Positions 1 to 7,966 of a stretch of DNA of 23,217 bases are shown here, in pieces; position 1 is the first letter of the stretch; every line of letters starts with the position of its first letter. The translations under genes were made by a program, and so were the position numbers. Source of the DNA: UBA2883 sp050873965 (lineage in GTDB: Bacteria; Cyanobacteriota; Vampirovibrionia; Gastranaerophilales; Gastranaerophilaceae). Below the pieces are notes generated by a model. That model had not been told where the DNA came from. It saw only the letters and a list, made by a program, of their open reading frames with translations, and did not search any database. The DNA lies in NCBI GenBank assembly GCA_050873965.1, contig JBNMJS010000022.1, positions 1 to 23,217 of the forward strand, in the 5' to 3' direction.

Positions 1-312
1 ATTTTCAAAATATTTAATATTATCTGCTAAAATACATTCTAGATTTTGCCAAGAGTTTTGTAAATTTTGTAATTTAGAGACAAAATTTGAGTTACGATAC
101 TTTACATCATTATACAAGTTGATAAGTTCTTCAGACTTATCATTAATTATCTTATCATGATTATTGATAGAAAAGTAAGTTGCCCCCCCACCCACAAAAG
201 GCTCAATAAAACGAGCAAAATCTCGTGGTATATTCGGAAGAATATACTTTAATTCCTGTTCTTTCCCACCTGCCCATTTTAAAATTGGCGATAAATTCTT
301 ATTACCTTCCAT
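1..312 (-). CDS. D12-class (Dam-like) DNA adenine-N6 methyltransferase, N-terminal part
   Basis: The reverse strand reads 104 codons without a stop, from an ATG at 312 to the window edge, so the C-terminal part, including the DPPY catalytic motif, is outside the window. Residues 10-16 read ILKWAGGK and residues 36-44 read FIEPFVGGGA. These are the paired N-terminal hallmarks (SAM-binding motifs X and I) of the MethyltransfD12 family, which methylates adenine N6 in short sites. The gene could be an orphan Dam-type enzyme or half of a second restriction-modification system continuing past the left edge. It is co-oriented with the helicase gene to its right but has its own strong promoter just upstream. 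That promoter lies so close that the mRNA would be leaderless or nearly so. A run of seven G (sense strand) encodes the conserved glycines. Family assignment is firm; target sequence and partner cannot be seen. Confidence 0.88.
   Translation of the reverse strand, partial: MEGNKNLSPILKWAGGKEQELKYILPNIPRDFARFIEPFVGGGATYFSINNHDKIINDKSEELINLYNDVKYRNSNFVSKLQNLQNSWQNLECILADNIKYFEN
183..189. repeat. Homopolymer C7 (G7 on coding strand) inside the D12 methyltransferase
   Basis: Seven consecutive C on the plus strand encode part of the conserved VGGGA motif of the methyltransferase. The tract is in frame here. Gain or loss of one base would truncate the enzyme early. A same-length G tract at 17514-17520 is out of frame in another gene of this window. 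Confidence 0.7.
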
Positions 313-639
313 AAAGCCTATTATATGCCAAATAAGTTATTTGTACAACGTGATAAAGAAAGTTTAAGAAGTTATATAATTTAATTAGATTAAACTCTAG
401 ATATTGTAATGTACAATAGAAGTAAGACAATAAAATATTTGTTTTTATACCATGTACATAACTTTTTATAATTACATATATGACAATGTTTAAAAATTAC
501 TCCTACTTTTAAATTTTGTGCGTTATTCTAGTATGTGTCTTGTTCTTATGTTGGTGTTCTTTGGGTAAATTAGCTGTTATAGGAATATTTTAATATGAAT
601 AATATATCTTAAATTTAACTTTATAGTTGAATATTACAA
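313..639. other. Intergenic region between helicase and D12 methyltransferase
   Basis: No open frame here looks like a gene. The right part follows the helicase stop codon and shows no convincing terminator. The left part holds the methyltransferase promoter. Two short inverted repeats are visible, TTTAAT/ATTAAA at 380-394 and ATTGTA/TACAAT at 403-417. Both are AT-only or nearly so and could be chance. Confidence 0.5.
320..348 (-). promoter_or_regulatory. Sigma70-like promoter of the D12 methyltransferase
   Basis: On the minus strand the sequence reads TTGTAC, a 17-nt spacer, then a perfect TATAAT. Only 7 nt separate the -10 box from the ATG at 312, so the predicted transcription start is at or within a base of the start codon. 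There is no room for a Shine-Dalgarno site. This suggests a leaderless mRNA, which is known for some restriction-modification genes. Confidence 0.6.
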
Positions 640-3102
640 TTATAGAACCACTTTGGATAATTTAAATTGTGTATATTCATCTAAATTGCTCATGTATTTC
701 TTAAAAGTATCATTTACAATCAAATTATTATATTCATCGAGTGAAATATTATCTATTTGGGAATCTTTTTCTAATTTGTTTATCATATTTATTGACAAAC
801 CCATGTTTATATACTTTATCTTTTTATCATCATTAGTTCCATATACTATTTGTTCATATTCTTTTTTTGAAATTAATCCTATGTCAATCATTAAATTAAA
901 ATAATTATTTAATTTAAAACTAACGAAATCTTCTTCTAGTTTTATTTTTACAACAGCTAAATTAATTAACTCTTTAGGATTTTTTTCTTTTAAATCGACG
1001 TATGCATTTCTTGGATCATCATAATCTTGTGTTTGCAATTTCTTTTCACCAAAAGATTCTCCCATATAATAGAAAGTATTAGTTCTGTGTTTTATTATGT
1101 ATTTAAAATAATAATATTGATGGGTAATTTTTTCTTTTAAAGAAAGATTATTATGTTTAATAAATCTCCTATAATAATTTCTTGCTTCTATATTTTTTAG
1201 ACGCTTAATTTCCTTATCATCAATATATTCAATAAAATCTTTTATAAAAATGTCATATAATTTTTCTAGATAGTTATTATCTAAATTCTGAGGAATGTTT
1301 TTATGCTCAGTAATTTTACGCAACAATAAATTTATAAAAGTCTTATCTATATTATAAAAATTATTAACCCCATTTTTTATTAAATAATATAATAGTTGTT
1401 CTTCTTTCGTATTGGTCTCATTAAGTGCTATTCTTTCAAAATTTTTGATCATCTCATTTTTTGTTCTTAATTCTTCTTTTTTACTAGCCTTTGTCTCTCC
1501 TTTTTCTTTATCGTAGCTAATTTTAACTTTATCAATATCGTATGCAGACAAAATAGGATTTTCTATATAATCATCAAACACATTACTGCGCAGTAGATCT
1601 ATTTTATTTCTCATATTTTCATTAGAATTGTAATTCTTATCACTTACGAAATGAATCTTAGGTATAAGCATTGACAAATTATTCGTTTCGGAATTAAATA
1701 TTTCATTTAATCTATTTACCCGTCCAATAAGATTTGTTAACTCCTTTTCTTTTAATGTATGGGTATTCAGTATAAATAATGTCTTAATTGGTAAATTAAC
1801 ACCTTCAAGGATAACACCATTTGCAACAATGTATCTTAAGTTTTTAACATTTTTAAATTTATCTTCAAGAAAATCTTTAATATTATCTGGTAATTTTGCA
1901 TGCAGATATATAATACCCTTATCAATTGTATCAATAAGTTTAAAATCTTTGTGTACATTTTCTTTTAGAATATTTTTTATTTTTTCTATTTCAATATCAT
2001 TGATTTTATTTAAATGATTAGATAGGGTTACTGCAATTTCTTCTACTTTAATTGGTCGTCTATGGTATATAAAATTTTTGCTGACAGAATTTTTTATAAT
2101 ATAGTCATACAAATTATTATATTGGGATTGCGAGTAGTATTTCCCTAAAAATCTGTTATTTTTATACGAGTGATTGTCATCATCACATAAATAATATTCT
2201 GGTTCTTTTAAATTATGCTTAATTTTATATTCTTTTATTATTTCCCCACTATTAATTTTTAGATTTTGGGAGTCTGTTACTAATGGACTTAAATACAATA
2301 TTTTTTGAGTGGGATTTTTTTGTTTATTTTTTCTAATTAGTCGAGACAATAAAATACTTCTTTTGTCTTTTTTGAACAAATTATGAGCTTCATCAATATA
2401 TAAAATATCAAAATATACTTCATTATTTTCGATAAGACGCAATGCTCTCTCTTGGGTAAGTATACCAACAAATTTTTCCTCTTTGTCGTACATATCATCA
2501 TGTAAAATAAATTTATAACCTGCAATATTTTTTCTAATATTCTTGTATGTTTGATTTAACAAAGATTTTGTAGGAACTATTATTCCAATTCTGCTATAAT
2601 CGTGTTTGGATATATGATCTATTATAATAGAACTTTTTCCATAGGAGGTCGGAGCAATAAAACTCTGATTTAGTTGTTCATCTGAAAAAATATTTTCTCT
2701 AATTTTATGCTGTTCAAAAGTTTCTGTTATATTTTCATTTTTATATTTATTCATATAATTTTGAATTATTAAATCTTCTATAGACTCCTTGTCTAAAAGA
2801 TTATTATTCAAAATCAAACTAGAAATGGGATAATATCCAAAATTCACAGAAAAATCGTACAAAGGCTTATAATCACCTGAATTTAACGAATATTTTAATA
2901 TAATGTAATAAGCAATTTCTACGTATGAACTTTTGTGGACATCTTTTTCATATTCTTTTATAAAAAGCATGGCACAAGTTAAAATATAACTTGATTCATA
3001 GCCTGTAAGAGGTTTATCTAATACAAGTTTTTCCATTAACTTATTAAAATATTCATTTTGATTTCCGAGTTTGGTTAAATTCGTTTTTACACACCTATCC
3101 AT
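640..3102 (-). CDS. hamB: HamB-like (AbpB-like) superfamily 2 helicase of a Hachiman-type defence system
   Basis: This 820-aa protein shows a complete SF2 helicase core: Walker A APTSYGKS at 150-157, motif Ia VPTKSL at 176-181, DEAH box YIDEAH at 235-240, LSPLV in place of the usual SAT at 271-275, IYLHAKLP near 398-405, motif V ANGVILEGVNLP at 427-438 and motif VI NLIGRVNR at 457-464. The EGVNLP form of motif V is typical of Ski2-like helicases. The roughly 350-residue C-terminal part is lysine/asparagine rich and shows no motif I know. The ATG overlaps the end of the upstream DUF1837 gene by 8 bp (ATGGATAG) behind AGAGGAAC, so translation is probably coupled. In known HamAB systems the helicase senses DNA ends or ssDNA and restrains or releases the HamA nuclease during phage attack; applying that role here is inference. 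AbpAB is a related alternative name. Confidence 0.82.
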   Translation of the reverse strand: MDRCVKTNLTKLGNQNEYFNKLMEKLVLDKPLTGYESSYILTCAMLFIKEYEKDVHKSSYVEIAYYIILKYSLNSGDYKPLYDFSVNFGYYPISSLILNNNLLDKESIEDLIIQNYMNKYKNENITETFEQHKIRENIFSDEQLNQSFIAPTSYGKSSIIIDHISKHDYSRIGIIVPTKSLLNQTYKNIRKNIAGYKFILHDDMYDKEEKFVGILTQERALRLIENNEVYFDILYIDEAHNLFKKDKRSILLSRLIRKNKQKNPTQKILYLSPLVTDSQNLKINSGEIIKEYKIKHNLKEPEYYLCDDDNHSYKNNRFLGKYYSQSQYNNLYDYIIKNSVSKNFIYHRRPIKVEEIAVTLSNHLNKINDIEIEKIKNILKENVHKDFKLIDTIDKGIIYLHAKLPDNIKDFLEDKFKNVKNLRYIVANGVILEGVNLPIKTLFILNTHTLKEKELTNLIGRVNRLNEIFNSETNNLSMLIPKIHFVSDKNYNSNENMRNKIDLLRSNVFDDYIENPILSAYDIDKVKISYDKEKGETKASKKEELRTKNEMIKNFERIALNETNTKEEQLLYYLIKNGVNNFYNIDKTFINLLLRKITEHKNIPQNLDNNYLEKLYDIFIKDFIEYIDDKEIKRLKNIEARNYYRRFIKHNNLSLKEKITHQYYYFKYIIKHRTNTFYYMGESFGEKKLQTQDYDDPRNAYVDLKEKNPKELINLAVVKIKLEEDFVSFKLNNYFNLMIDIGLISKKEYEQIVYGTNDDKKIKYINMGLSINMINKLEKDSQIDNISLDEYNNLIVNDTFKKYMSNLDEYTQFKLSKVVL

Positions 3103-3904
3103 TTTGTTCCTCTAAATAATTGATAAGTAAATTCATAGATAATTTATTTATACATATGACGATCATGTTTGAATAAGATTTTTTTGATGCAAAGTTCTTT
3201 GCTTTTGAAATAATACTCTCTCTATCTTCTTCCCAGTCTTCAAAATAAAATATTGTAGAGCAAGGAATTAAATTAAAATCTTTAATATCATTATTAATCT
3301 GTCTATTTTCAAATTGATTAGAAAGCTTTTTTAACTGTTTGAGTATGCTATCTCTTGCATCGACAACTTTTGCATGATTGAAAGCATTTTCCCAAGGATT
3401 ATTGTCATCTTCATCACTTGTTATTATTTTATGTCGCAATTGTCTATATGCTTCAGATAATTTATCTTTATGGTTTCCTCCAACACTAGTGGATAATCCT
3501 GATTTGCTTTCCATAATCCAAGTTTTATTATTATCTGAATAATATCCATCAAATCCTTTTTTTATCGAACGTTCTTCTAAATTCTTAAATGTACACTCTT
3601 GTTCTAAACCCATATCATTCAAAAAAATGTGAATAAAAAATTCTGCAACAGCACCCATATATGTTTCGTTTAAATTATTTTGTTGAGAGTTTTCAGTTAA
3701 TTTATTTTTTAAAAAATTTTTAATTTTTAATTTAACATCATTGATAGTGGTATCATAAGTATTTCGCCCTTCGCATACGCGTAAAATGTGTTCGTCAATT
3801 TTGTTTCTTAGTTCTTGAGACATCTCTTTTATATCAATTACATATATTGATAGATTGTTGCGTTGATCTATAAATTTACTTTTTACAAGTCCTGACAATG
3901 GCAT
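3095..3904 (-). CDS. hamA: HamA-like (AbpA-like, DUF1837) PD-(D/E)XK nuclease of a Hachiman-type system
   Basis: The 269-aa protein has the layout of the HamA C-terminal/DUF1837 family: a conserved helix GAVAEFF with E88, then KGFDG with D119, then WIMESKSG with E132 and K134. Together these give the D...ExK pattern of a PD-(D/E)XK nuclease, so the active site looks intact. The start was set at 3904 because AAGGGGA lies 4 nt upstream of that ATG. A longer frame begins ten codons earlier at 3934 but has no ribosome site. A tentative promoter, TTCAAA-16-CATAAT, sits only 15 nt before the start. The gene overlaps the helicase gene by 8 bp, the classic two-gene HamAB order. In the known system HamA degrades DNA once HamB is triggered. 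Distinguishing Hachiman from AbpAB needs profile searches. Confidence 0.8.
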   Translation of the reverse strand: MPLSGLVKSKFIDQRNNLSIYVIDIKEMSQELRNKIDEHILRVCEGRNTYDTTINDVKLKIKNFLKNKLTENSQQNNLNETYMGAVAEFFIHIFLNDMGLEQECTFKNLEERSIKKGFDGYYSDNNKTWIMESKSGLSTSVGGNHKDKLSEAYRQLRHKIITSDEDDNNPWENAFNHAKVVDARDSILKQLKKLSNQFENRQINNDIKDFNLIPCSTIFYFEDWEEDRESIISKAKNFASKKSYSNMIVICINKLSMNLLINYLEEQNG

Positions 3905-4363
3905 AATTCCCCTTTTCTTATTATGGTACCACAAAAAGGATTTGAAGTTTTTTAACGTTTGTTGAATAAAGATTTTTACAACTCTGCGATTATTAATATA
4001 AGCTATTTCAGAAATGATTGGATTTTTATATTTATGAAATTTATGCCATTTTTGATGTAATTAATACAATTCCTATTGTAACAGGTTGTTGTTGAATATT
4101 ATGCAATAAGAACAAAGCAACCTTCCATTAAGATTTACTTAATGTTTTTTCGCAAAACATGTATAATTTTAATATTGAAAAACTTCTTAAATTTTTTATT
4201 TAAACCTTTGAGCAATAATAATATTATTAAGTAAATAGGCTTTTAATATTAAATTAATAGTGAAACAATCTCAATCTCATAGTTAATGACATCTTGTTAT
4301 GGATATTAAATTATATTCACCCAAGTATTATTTAAAACTTTTATATAATTGCTTATTATGTTA
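3905..4363. other. Long AT-rich intergenic region between hamA and the C-type regulator
   Basis: No frame of gene quality is seen in about 460 bp. Visible items are a short inverted repeat TACAAT/ATTGTA at 4065-4080, an orphan terminator-like hairpin at 4126-4150, and long A/T runs. The right end follows the stop codon of the small regulator. The region may hold the hamA promoter, a small RNA or decayed DNA, and I cannot tell which. Confidence 0.45.
4126..4150 (+). terminator. Orphan terminator-like hairpin, plus strand
   Basis: CATTAAG, a 5-nt loop, CTTAATG, then six T form a plus-strand intrinsic-terminator shape. The 7-bp stem is poor in G/C. No plus-strand gene lies upstream within this gap, so it either ends an unseen small RNA or arose by chance. 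Confidence 0.3.
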
Positions 4364-4648
4364 TTAGTCATAAAAATTGAAATTTTCAGGTAGATTTTCT
4401 TCTATTATTTTAGCAAAATCTGAAAATTTTATATCTAATGCATTGGCAATTTTCCATAATGTTGATATTTGAGTATCTGTCTTTCCGTGTTCTAAGCGTG
4501 ATAGTAGTCCGTTTCCTATATCGTACTCAAAAGAAAATTTATTGATGCCCTTATTTTGTTTATTCCTTTCCGAAAGAACAACTTTACCAATTGCTTTTAA
4601 TAAAATGGCTTTTTTATCATTTAATATCTCTGAGTCATTTTTTACCAT
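4364..4648 (-). CDS. XRE-family HTH controller (C-protein-like) of the adjacent R-M system
   Basis: This 94-aa protein is almost entirely one Cro/C1-type helix-turn-helix domain. Residues near 20-35 form the first helix (IGKVVLSERNKQNKG), NGLLSRLEHGKTD is the recognition-helix region, and ISTLWKIANALDIKFSDFAK is the typical XRE tail. The size matches restriction-modification controller proteins, which usually run about 80-100 aa. It is divergently transcribed from the methyltransferase-endonuclease pair, and a perfect palindrome resembling a C-box lies between them. It therefore likely binds there, regulating itself and the R-M operon so that methylation precedes cutting. In many R-M systems C is co-transcribed with the endonuclease; here it stands alone on the opposite strand. 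An ordinary phage-type repressor is the alternative. The start has only a weak ribosome site. Confidence 0.72.
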   Translation of the reverse strand: MVKNDSEILNDKKAILLKAIGKVVLSERNKQNKGINKFSFEYDIGNGLLSRLEHGKTDTQISTLWKIANALDIKFSDFAKIIEENLPENFNFYD

Positions 4649-4678
4649 ATCTTTATTTTATGTTGCTATTGATTTTAG

Positions 4679-4720
4679 GGTATTGACTATAGTCAATACC
4701 TTTAGTTACTATAGCAATAC
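4679..4720. promoter_or_regulatory. C-box-like operator array
   Basis: A perfect 22-bp palindrome spans 4679-4700 with core GTATTGACTATAGTCAATAC, centred on CTATAG. A degraded copy, TTACTATAGCAA, is centred 22 bp to the right (CTATAG at 4709-4714). A weaker TTGCTATTGA lies 21 bp to the left at about 4664-4673. The GACT...AGTC core resembles known C-protein boxes, and the two-turn spacing suits cooperative dimer binding. Assigning it to the adjacent HTH protein is inference. Confidence 0.68.
4683..4712 (+). promoter_or_regulatory. Predicted promoter of the methyltransferase-endonuclease operon
   Basis: TTGACT inside the palindrome, an 18-nt spacer and TACTAT inside the second box form a moderate sigma70 promoter reading toward the methyltransferase, with a leader of about 50 nt. 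Both hexamers lie within operator copies, so bound controller would be expected to block RNA polymerase. Confidence 0.45.
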
Positions 4721-4768
4721 TTTATTGTCTGAAACTCTTTAGTAATCTAAGTTTTAAGAAAGTTTAGT

Positions 4769-6208
4769 ATGGATAATGATAAAAAAATTATGATAAAAAA
4801 TAGAGGTAAGGTTTATACTCCTACACATATTGTAACAAAAATTTTGGATTTAGTAGGATATAACGATATGAATATTATTGGTAAAAATATTATTGATAAT
4901 AGTTGTGGTGATGGACGTTTTCTCGAAGAAATTGTAAAACGTTATTGTACGGAATGTATAAAATTGGGAAAAAGTAATCAAGAAATAAAATTTTTGTTAG
5001 AAACTAATGTATATGGTATTGAAATAGATGATGAAGAAACGAAAAAATGTATAAATAATTTAAATAAGATTATTCAAGATTTTAAAATTAAAGTAGATAT
5101 TAATTGGAATATTATTTGTGCCGATACTTTAATAGTTTCAAAAAAATATTATGGAAAGATGGATTTTGTAGTAGGTAATCCTCCTTATGTCCGCATTCAC
5201 AATATAAAAGATATTAATTTACTTAAAAAGTATCTTTTTTCTCAAAATGGTATGACGGATTTATATATACCATTTTTTGAAATAGGTATTAATATGCTTA
5301 ATAAAAATGGTCGTTTGGGTTATATTACGCCAAATTCATATTTTAATAGTAATGCTGCAAAGTATATGCGTATGTTTTTTGTTAAAGAAAAATTGTTGTC
5401 GAAAATTGTGGATTATAAGCATAAACAATTATTTTATGCAACGACATATACTGCAATTACAATTATTGATAAGAATAATAAATTAGAGCAGGTCGAATAT
5501 TTTGAGTCTGATAGGCAAAATTCTATTAGAAAAATTGATGATTTGGATTATAAACAATGCTATATAAAAGATTCGTTTTATTTTGCAAATAAAAAAGATT
5601 TATGTCTTTTAGAAAAAATAAAAAATTTTAAAAATGGATATTTTAAAATAGAAGTGAAAAATGGTTATGCAACATTGGCAGACAAGGTTTTTATTGGTGA
5701 TTTTTCATATTTAAATTATTGCATTCCAATTATTAAAGCATCAACAGGCATGAAATATAATTGTATCTTTCCATATATAAATGGAGAACTTGTTAGTGAA
5801 GAAATTTTAAAAAAATCAAAAGATGTTTATAGATATTTAAAAAAGAATATTGAACTATTACAAAAAAGAAGTCTTGATAAAAATACTAATTGGTATGGAT
5901 TTGGTCGTTCTCAAGGAATATCTGATACTTATAAGGATAAATATTCTATAAATACTTTGGTTAGAGAACAAAGTGATATAAAACTAATAAAATGTCCTAA
6001 AGGTGTTGGCGTATATAGTGGTTTGTATATTATTACAGATATTGATGAAAGTATTTTAAGAGAATTGATTATAAATGAAGATTTTATAAAATACATATCG
6101 TTATTAGGAAAATATAAAAGTGGTGGATATTATACTTACTCATCAAAAGAATTAAAACAGTTTATTGAATATAAATATTGTGAAAGGTTTGGCTGTAAAA
6201 ATGAATAA
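4769..6208 (+). CDS. Type II gamma-class (TaqI-like) adenine-N6 DNA methyltransferase
   Basis: The 479-aa protein carries the motifs of amino-methyltransferases in gamma order: motif X GKVYTPTHIV at 13-22, motif I DNSCGDGRFL at 43-52, motif II YGIEID at 82-87, motif III ICADT at 116-120 and catalytic motif IV VVGNPPY at 134-140. The second half is a probable target-recognition domain. NPPY preceded by a motif X near the N-terminus marks the M.TaqI/Eco57I-like group that makes N6-methyladenine. The ATG lies 6 nt downstream of a weak AAGAAAG site. The stop codon overlaps the next gene by 8 bp, giving a methyltransferase-endonuclease operon. The leader contains the C-box-like operators, so early expression after entry into a new host and later repression are likely. 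The recognition sequence cannot be read from here. Confidence 0.87.
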   Translation: MDNDKKIMIKNRGKVYTPTHIVTKILDLVGYNDMNIIGKNIIDNSCGDGRFLEEIVKRYCTECIKLGKSNQEIKFLLETNVYGIEIDDEETKKCINNLNKIIQDFKIKVDINWNIICADTLIVSKKYYGKMDFVVGNPPYVRIHNIKDINLLKKYLFSQNGMTDLYIPFFEIGINMLNKNGRLGYITPNSYFNSNAAKYMRMFFVKEKLLSKIVDYKHKQLFYATTYTAITIIDKNNKLEQVEYFESDRQNSIRKIDDLDYKQCYIKDSFYFANKKDLCLLEKIKNFKNGYFKIEVKNGYATLADKVFIGDFSYLNYCIPIIKASTGMKYNCIFPYINGELVSEEILKKSKDVYRYLKKNIELLQKRSLDKNTNWYGFGRSQGISDTYKDKYSINTLVREQSDIKLIKCPKGVGVYSGLYIITDIDESILRELIINEDFIKYISLLGKYKSGGYYTYSSKELKQFIEYKYCERFGCKNE

Positions 6209-6905
6209 TTCAGAATTCTTGCAAATAATTAAAGAATCTTTTTTAACTTGTTTAAATACAAGTCCAAGAAGTAATGAAAAGTTGAAAATATTACATAGTG
6301 CAATATCTGTTGATGTGAAAACAAGATTAAATGATAATAAATATGCATTAAAATCATTGGGATATGGAACTGGACAAGAACAAAAAGTAAAAGGGAGGTA
6401 TGTTGATAAGGCAGTAGATATAACAATATTGGAAAATGGAACTAGTATTGCGGGAATTGCTGTAAAATTTGTAATGAGTAATTATTCACAAAATTCAAAT
6501 AATTATTTTGAAAATATGCTAGGTGAGACTGCAAATATTAGATGTGCAAGGATTCCATATTATCAAGTTTTTATTATTCCTGATAAAGTACCATACTATG
6601 ATAAAGCAAATTATATAAAACATTGGGAAAAAATTTCAGAACATAATTTATCTAAGTATATAAATTTATCACATGATAATATTGATATGTTTTTGCATAC
6701 TCCAAATAAAACTTTTATAGGCATTATCCATTTAAGTTGTGATAGTGATAATATAAGAACCAAACAAGATTATAGTAATTATTATTTAAATAATGATTTT
6801 GAAGTTACGTATTCGACAAATGATATAAATTTTGGAAATTCAATTATTTATAATAATTATGAATTATTTGCGGAAAAAGTAACTAATGGTATAAAAAGTT
6901 TATAA
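6201..6905 (+). CDS. Probable type II restriction endonuclease partner of the methyltransferase
   Basis: This 234-aa protein follows the methyltransferase with an 8-bp overlap (ATGAATAA). The frame stays open upstream to another ATG at 6165, but the start at 6201 gives the usual compact M-R overlap. The central part reads GRYVDKAVDITI at 66-77, then GTSIAGIAVKFVMS, then NNYFENMLGETANIR at 100-114. This is a plausible PD-(D/E)XK core with D73 and K89, but the acidic residue normally two before the lysine is replaced by alanine in AVK. E104 or E109 on the next helix may supply it, as in some restriction enzymes. I infer the function mainly from position, size and this motif. No confident family name can be given. 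An inactive endonuclease or another R-M accessory protein remains possible. Confidence 0.66.
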   Translation: MNNSEFLQIIKESFLTCLNTSPRSNEKLKILHSAISVDVKTRLNDNKYALKSLGYGTGQEQKVKGRYVDKAVDITILENGTSIAGIAVKFVMSNYSQNSNNYFENMLGETANIRCARIPYYQVFIIPDKVPYYDKANYIKHWEKISEHNLSKYINLSHDNIDMFLHTPNKTFIGIIHLSCDSDNIRTKQDYSNYYLNNDFEVTYSTNDINFGNSIIYNNYELFAEKVTNGIKSL

Positions 6906-6918
6906 ATTGAATATTATT

Positions 6919-7944
6919 TTAAATTCTCACAACAAATTTAATCCCCAAAACGCAAGTAATCTTTGTTTTTTGAGTGTTTTTGTATTCGTTTTTTATGGAA
7001 AATATCCATTGTAAAATGGTTTTAAAAATAGTATTCATAAATGGTAAAAACAATGTTTCAAAATACAATGTGTTTGTGAATATTTCAATAGGTTTTCCAT
7101 ATTTTGATAGAGCATAACAAAAGAATGGAGAACAAATTCTATACAAATCTAAATCGTTTTCTTGTTTTTTTGTTTTAAGGAATTTTATAAATTTCAAATA
7201 TTCAAGAATTTCACATTTTTGAAAGTGTCGTTTTTTAATGATGTTATCAACAAAACTTAATTCGTAATTATAGTATTTTGCTAGTGCATAAATATTTATT
7301 TTACTCATTAAATGTTCCATTAGTTTTGGATATGTTCTCATAATAGAAAAATTTGTTTGATAATTTTTAAACAAAATTTTATCCAAAATACTTATTTTGT
7401 GTCCGTTTAATAATAATTTTCTAAACAAAAGACAATCTTCTAATGGCTTGATGTTGTCATATTGAATATTTAATTCTTTTCGAAACATCATTGCAGGGTG
7501 TATAATTTCTTGACGTTTTATTAAATTTATTAGATTTATTTCGTTTTCGTGTTGAGATCTATCGAATTTTGTAATATCGCCAAAAAATTCTGTTAAACAC
7601 GAACATAAATCAACATTAGGGTTATTATCTAAAAATTTAACTTGTTCTTCAAGTCTTGTTGGGAAAGAAATATCATCTGAATCCATTCTTGCAATGTATT
7701 TTCCCCTTGCGTGTTTTATTGCATAGTTTAAGCAGTTAATATATCCTGTGATTTTGAAATATTTTATTCTGTTATCGGATATATTAGATATTATTTTGTA
7801 ATTATCATCATGGATATTTCCATCTGCGATGATGAGTTCAAAATCTTGAAATGTTTGATTCAATATGCTATCAATAGCCGTTAATAGTTGCTTTTTAGAG
7901 TGTTTGTAAATAGGCATTACAACACTGACAATAGGATTATGCAA
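6919..7944 (-). CDS. Family 2 glycosyltransferase
   Basis: The 341-aa protein begins HNPIVSVVMPIYKH, the usual GT-A entry strand, followed by ADG near 40-42 and ARMDSDD with a DxD metal/nucleotide-sugar motif at 88-90. HPAMMFRKE further on is typical of GT2 enzymes building surface glycans. The last residues, CVLGIKFVVRI, form a short basic tail as in several peripheral glycosyltransferases. An ATG exists eight codons earlier at 7968, but it lies inside the -10 box of a near-consensus promoter, so that transcript could not encode it. The TTG at 7944 is preceded by AAAGGA at 6 nt spacing and is preferred. Sugar and acceptor cannot be deduced. The gene stands alone, convergent with the restriction operon only 13 bp away and divergent from the DXS-like gene, and may mark the edge of the defence block. 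Confidence 0.85.
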   Translation of the reverse strand: MHNPIVSVVMPIYKHSKKQLLTAIDSILNQTFQDFELIIADGNIHDDNYKIISNISDNRIKYFKITGYINCLNYAIKHARGKYIARMDSDDISFPTRLEEQVKFLDNNPNVDLCSCLTEFFGDITKFDRSQHENEINLINLIKRQEIIHPAMMFRKELNIQYDNIKPLEDCLLFRKLLLNGHKISILDKILFKNYQTNFSIMRTYPKLMEHLMSKINIYALAKYYNYELSFVDNIIKKRHFQKCEILEYLKFIKFLKTKKQENDLDLYRICSPFFCYALSKYGKPIEIFTNTLYFETLFLPFMNTIFKTILQWIFSIKNEYKNTQKTKITCVLGIKFVVRI

Positions 7945-7966
7945 AACTTTTCCTTTCAGTATATTC

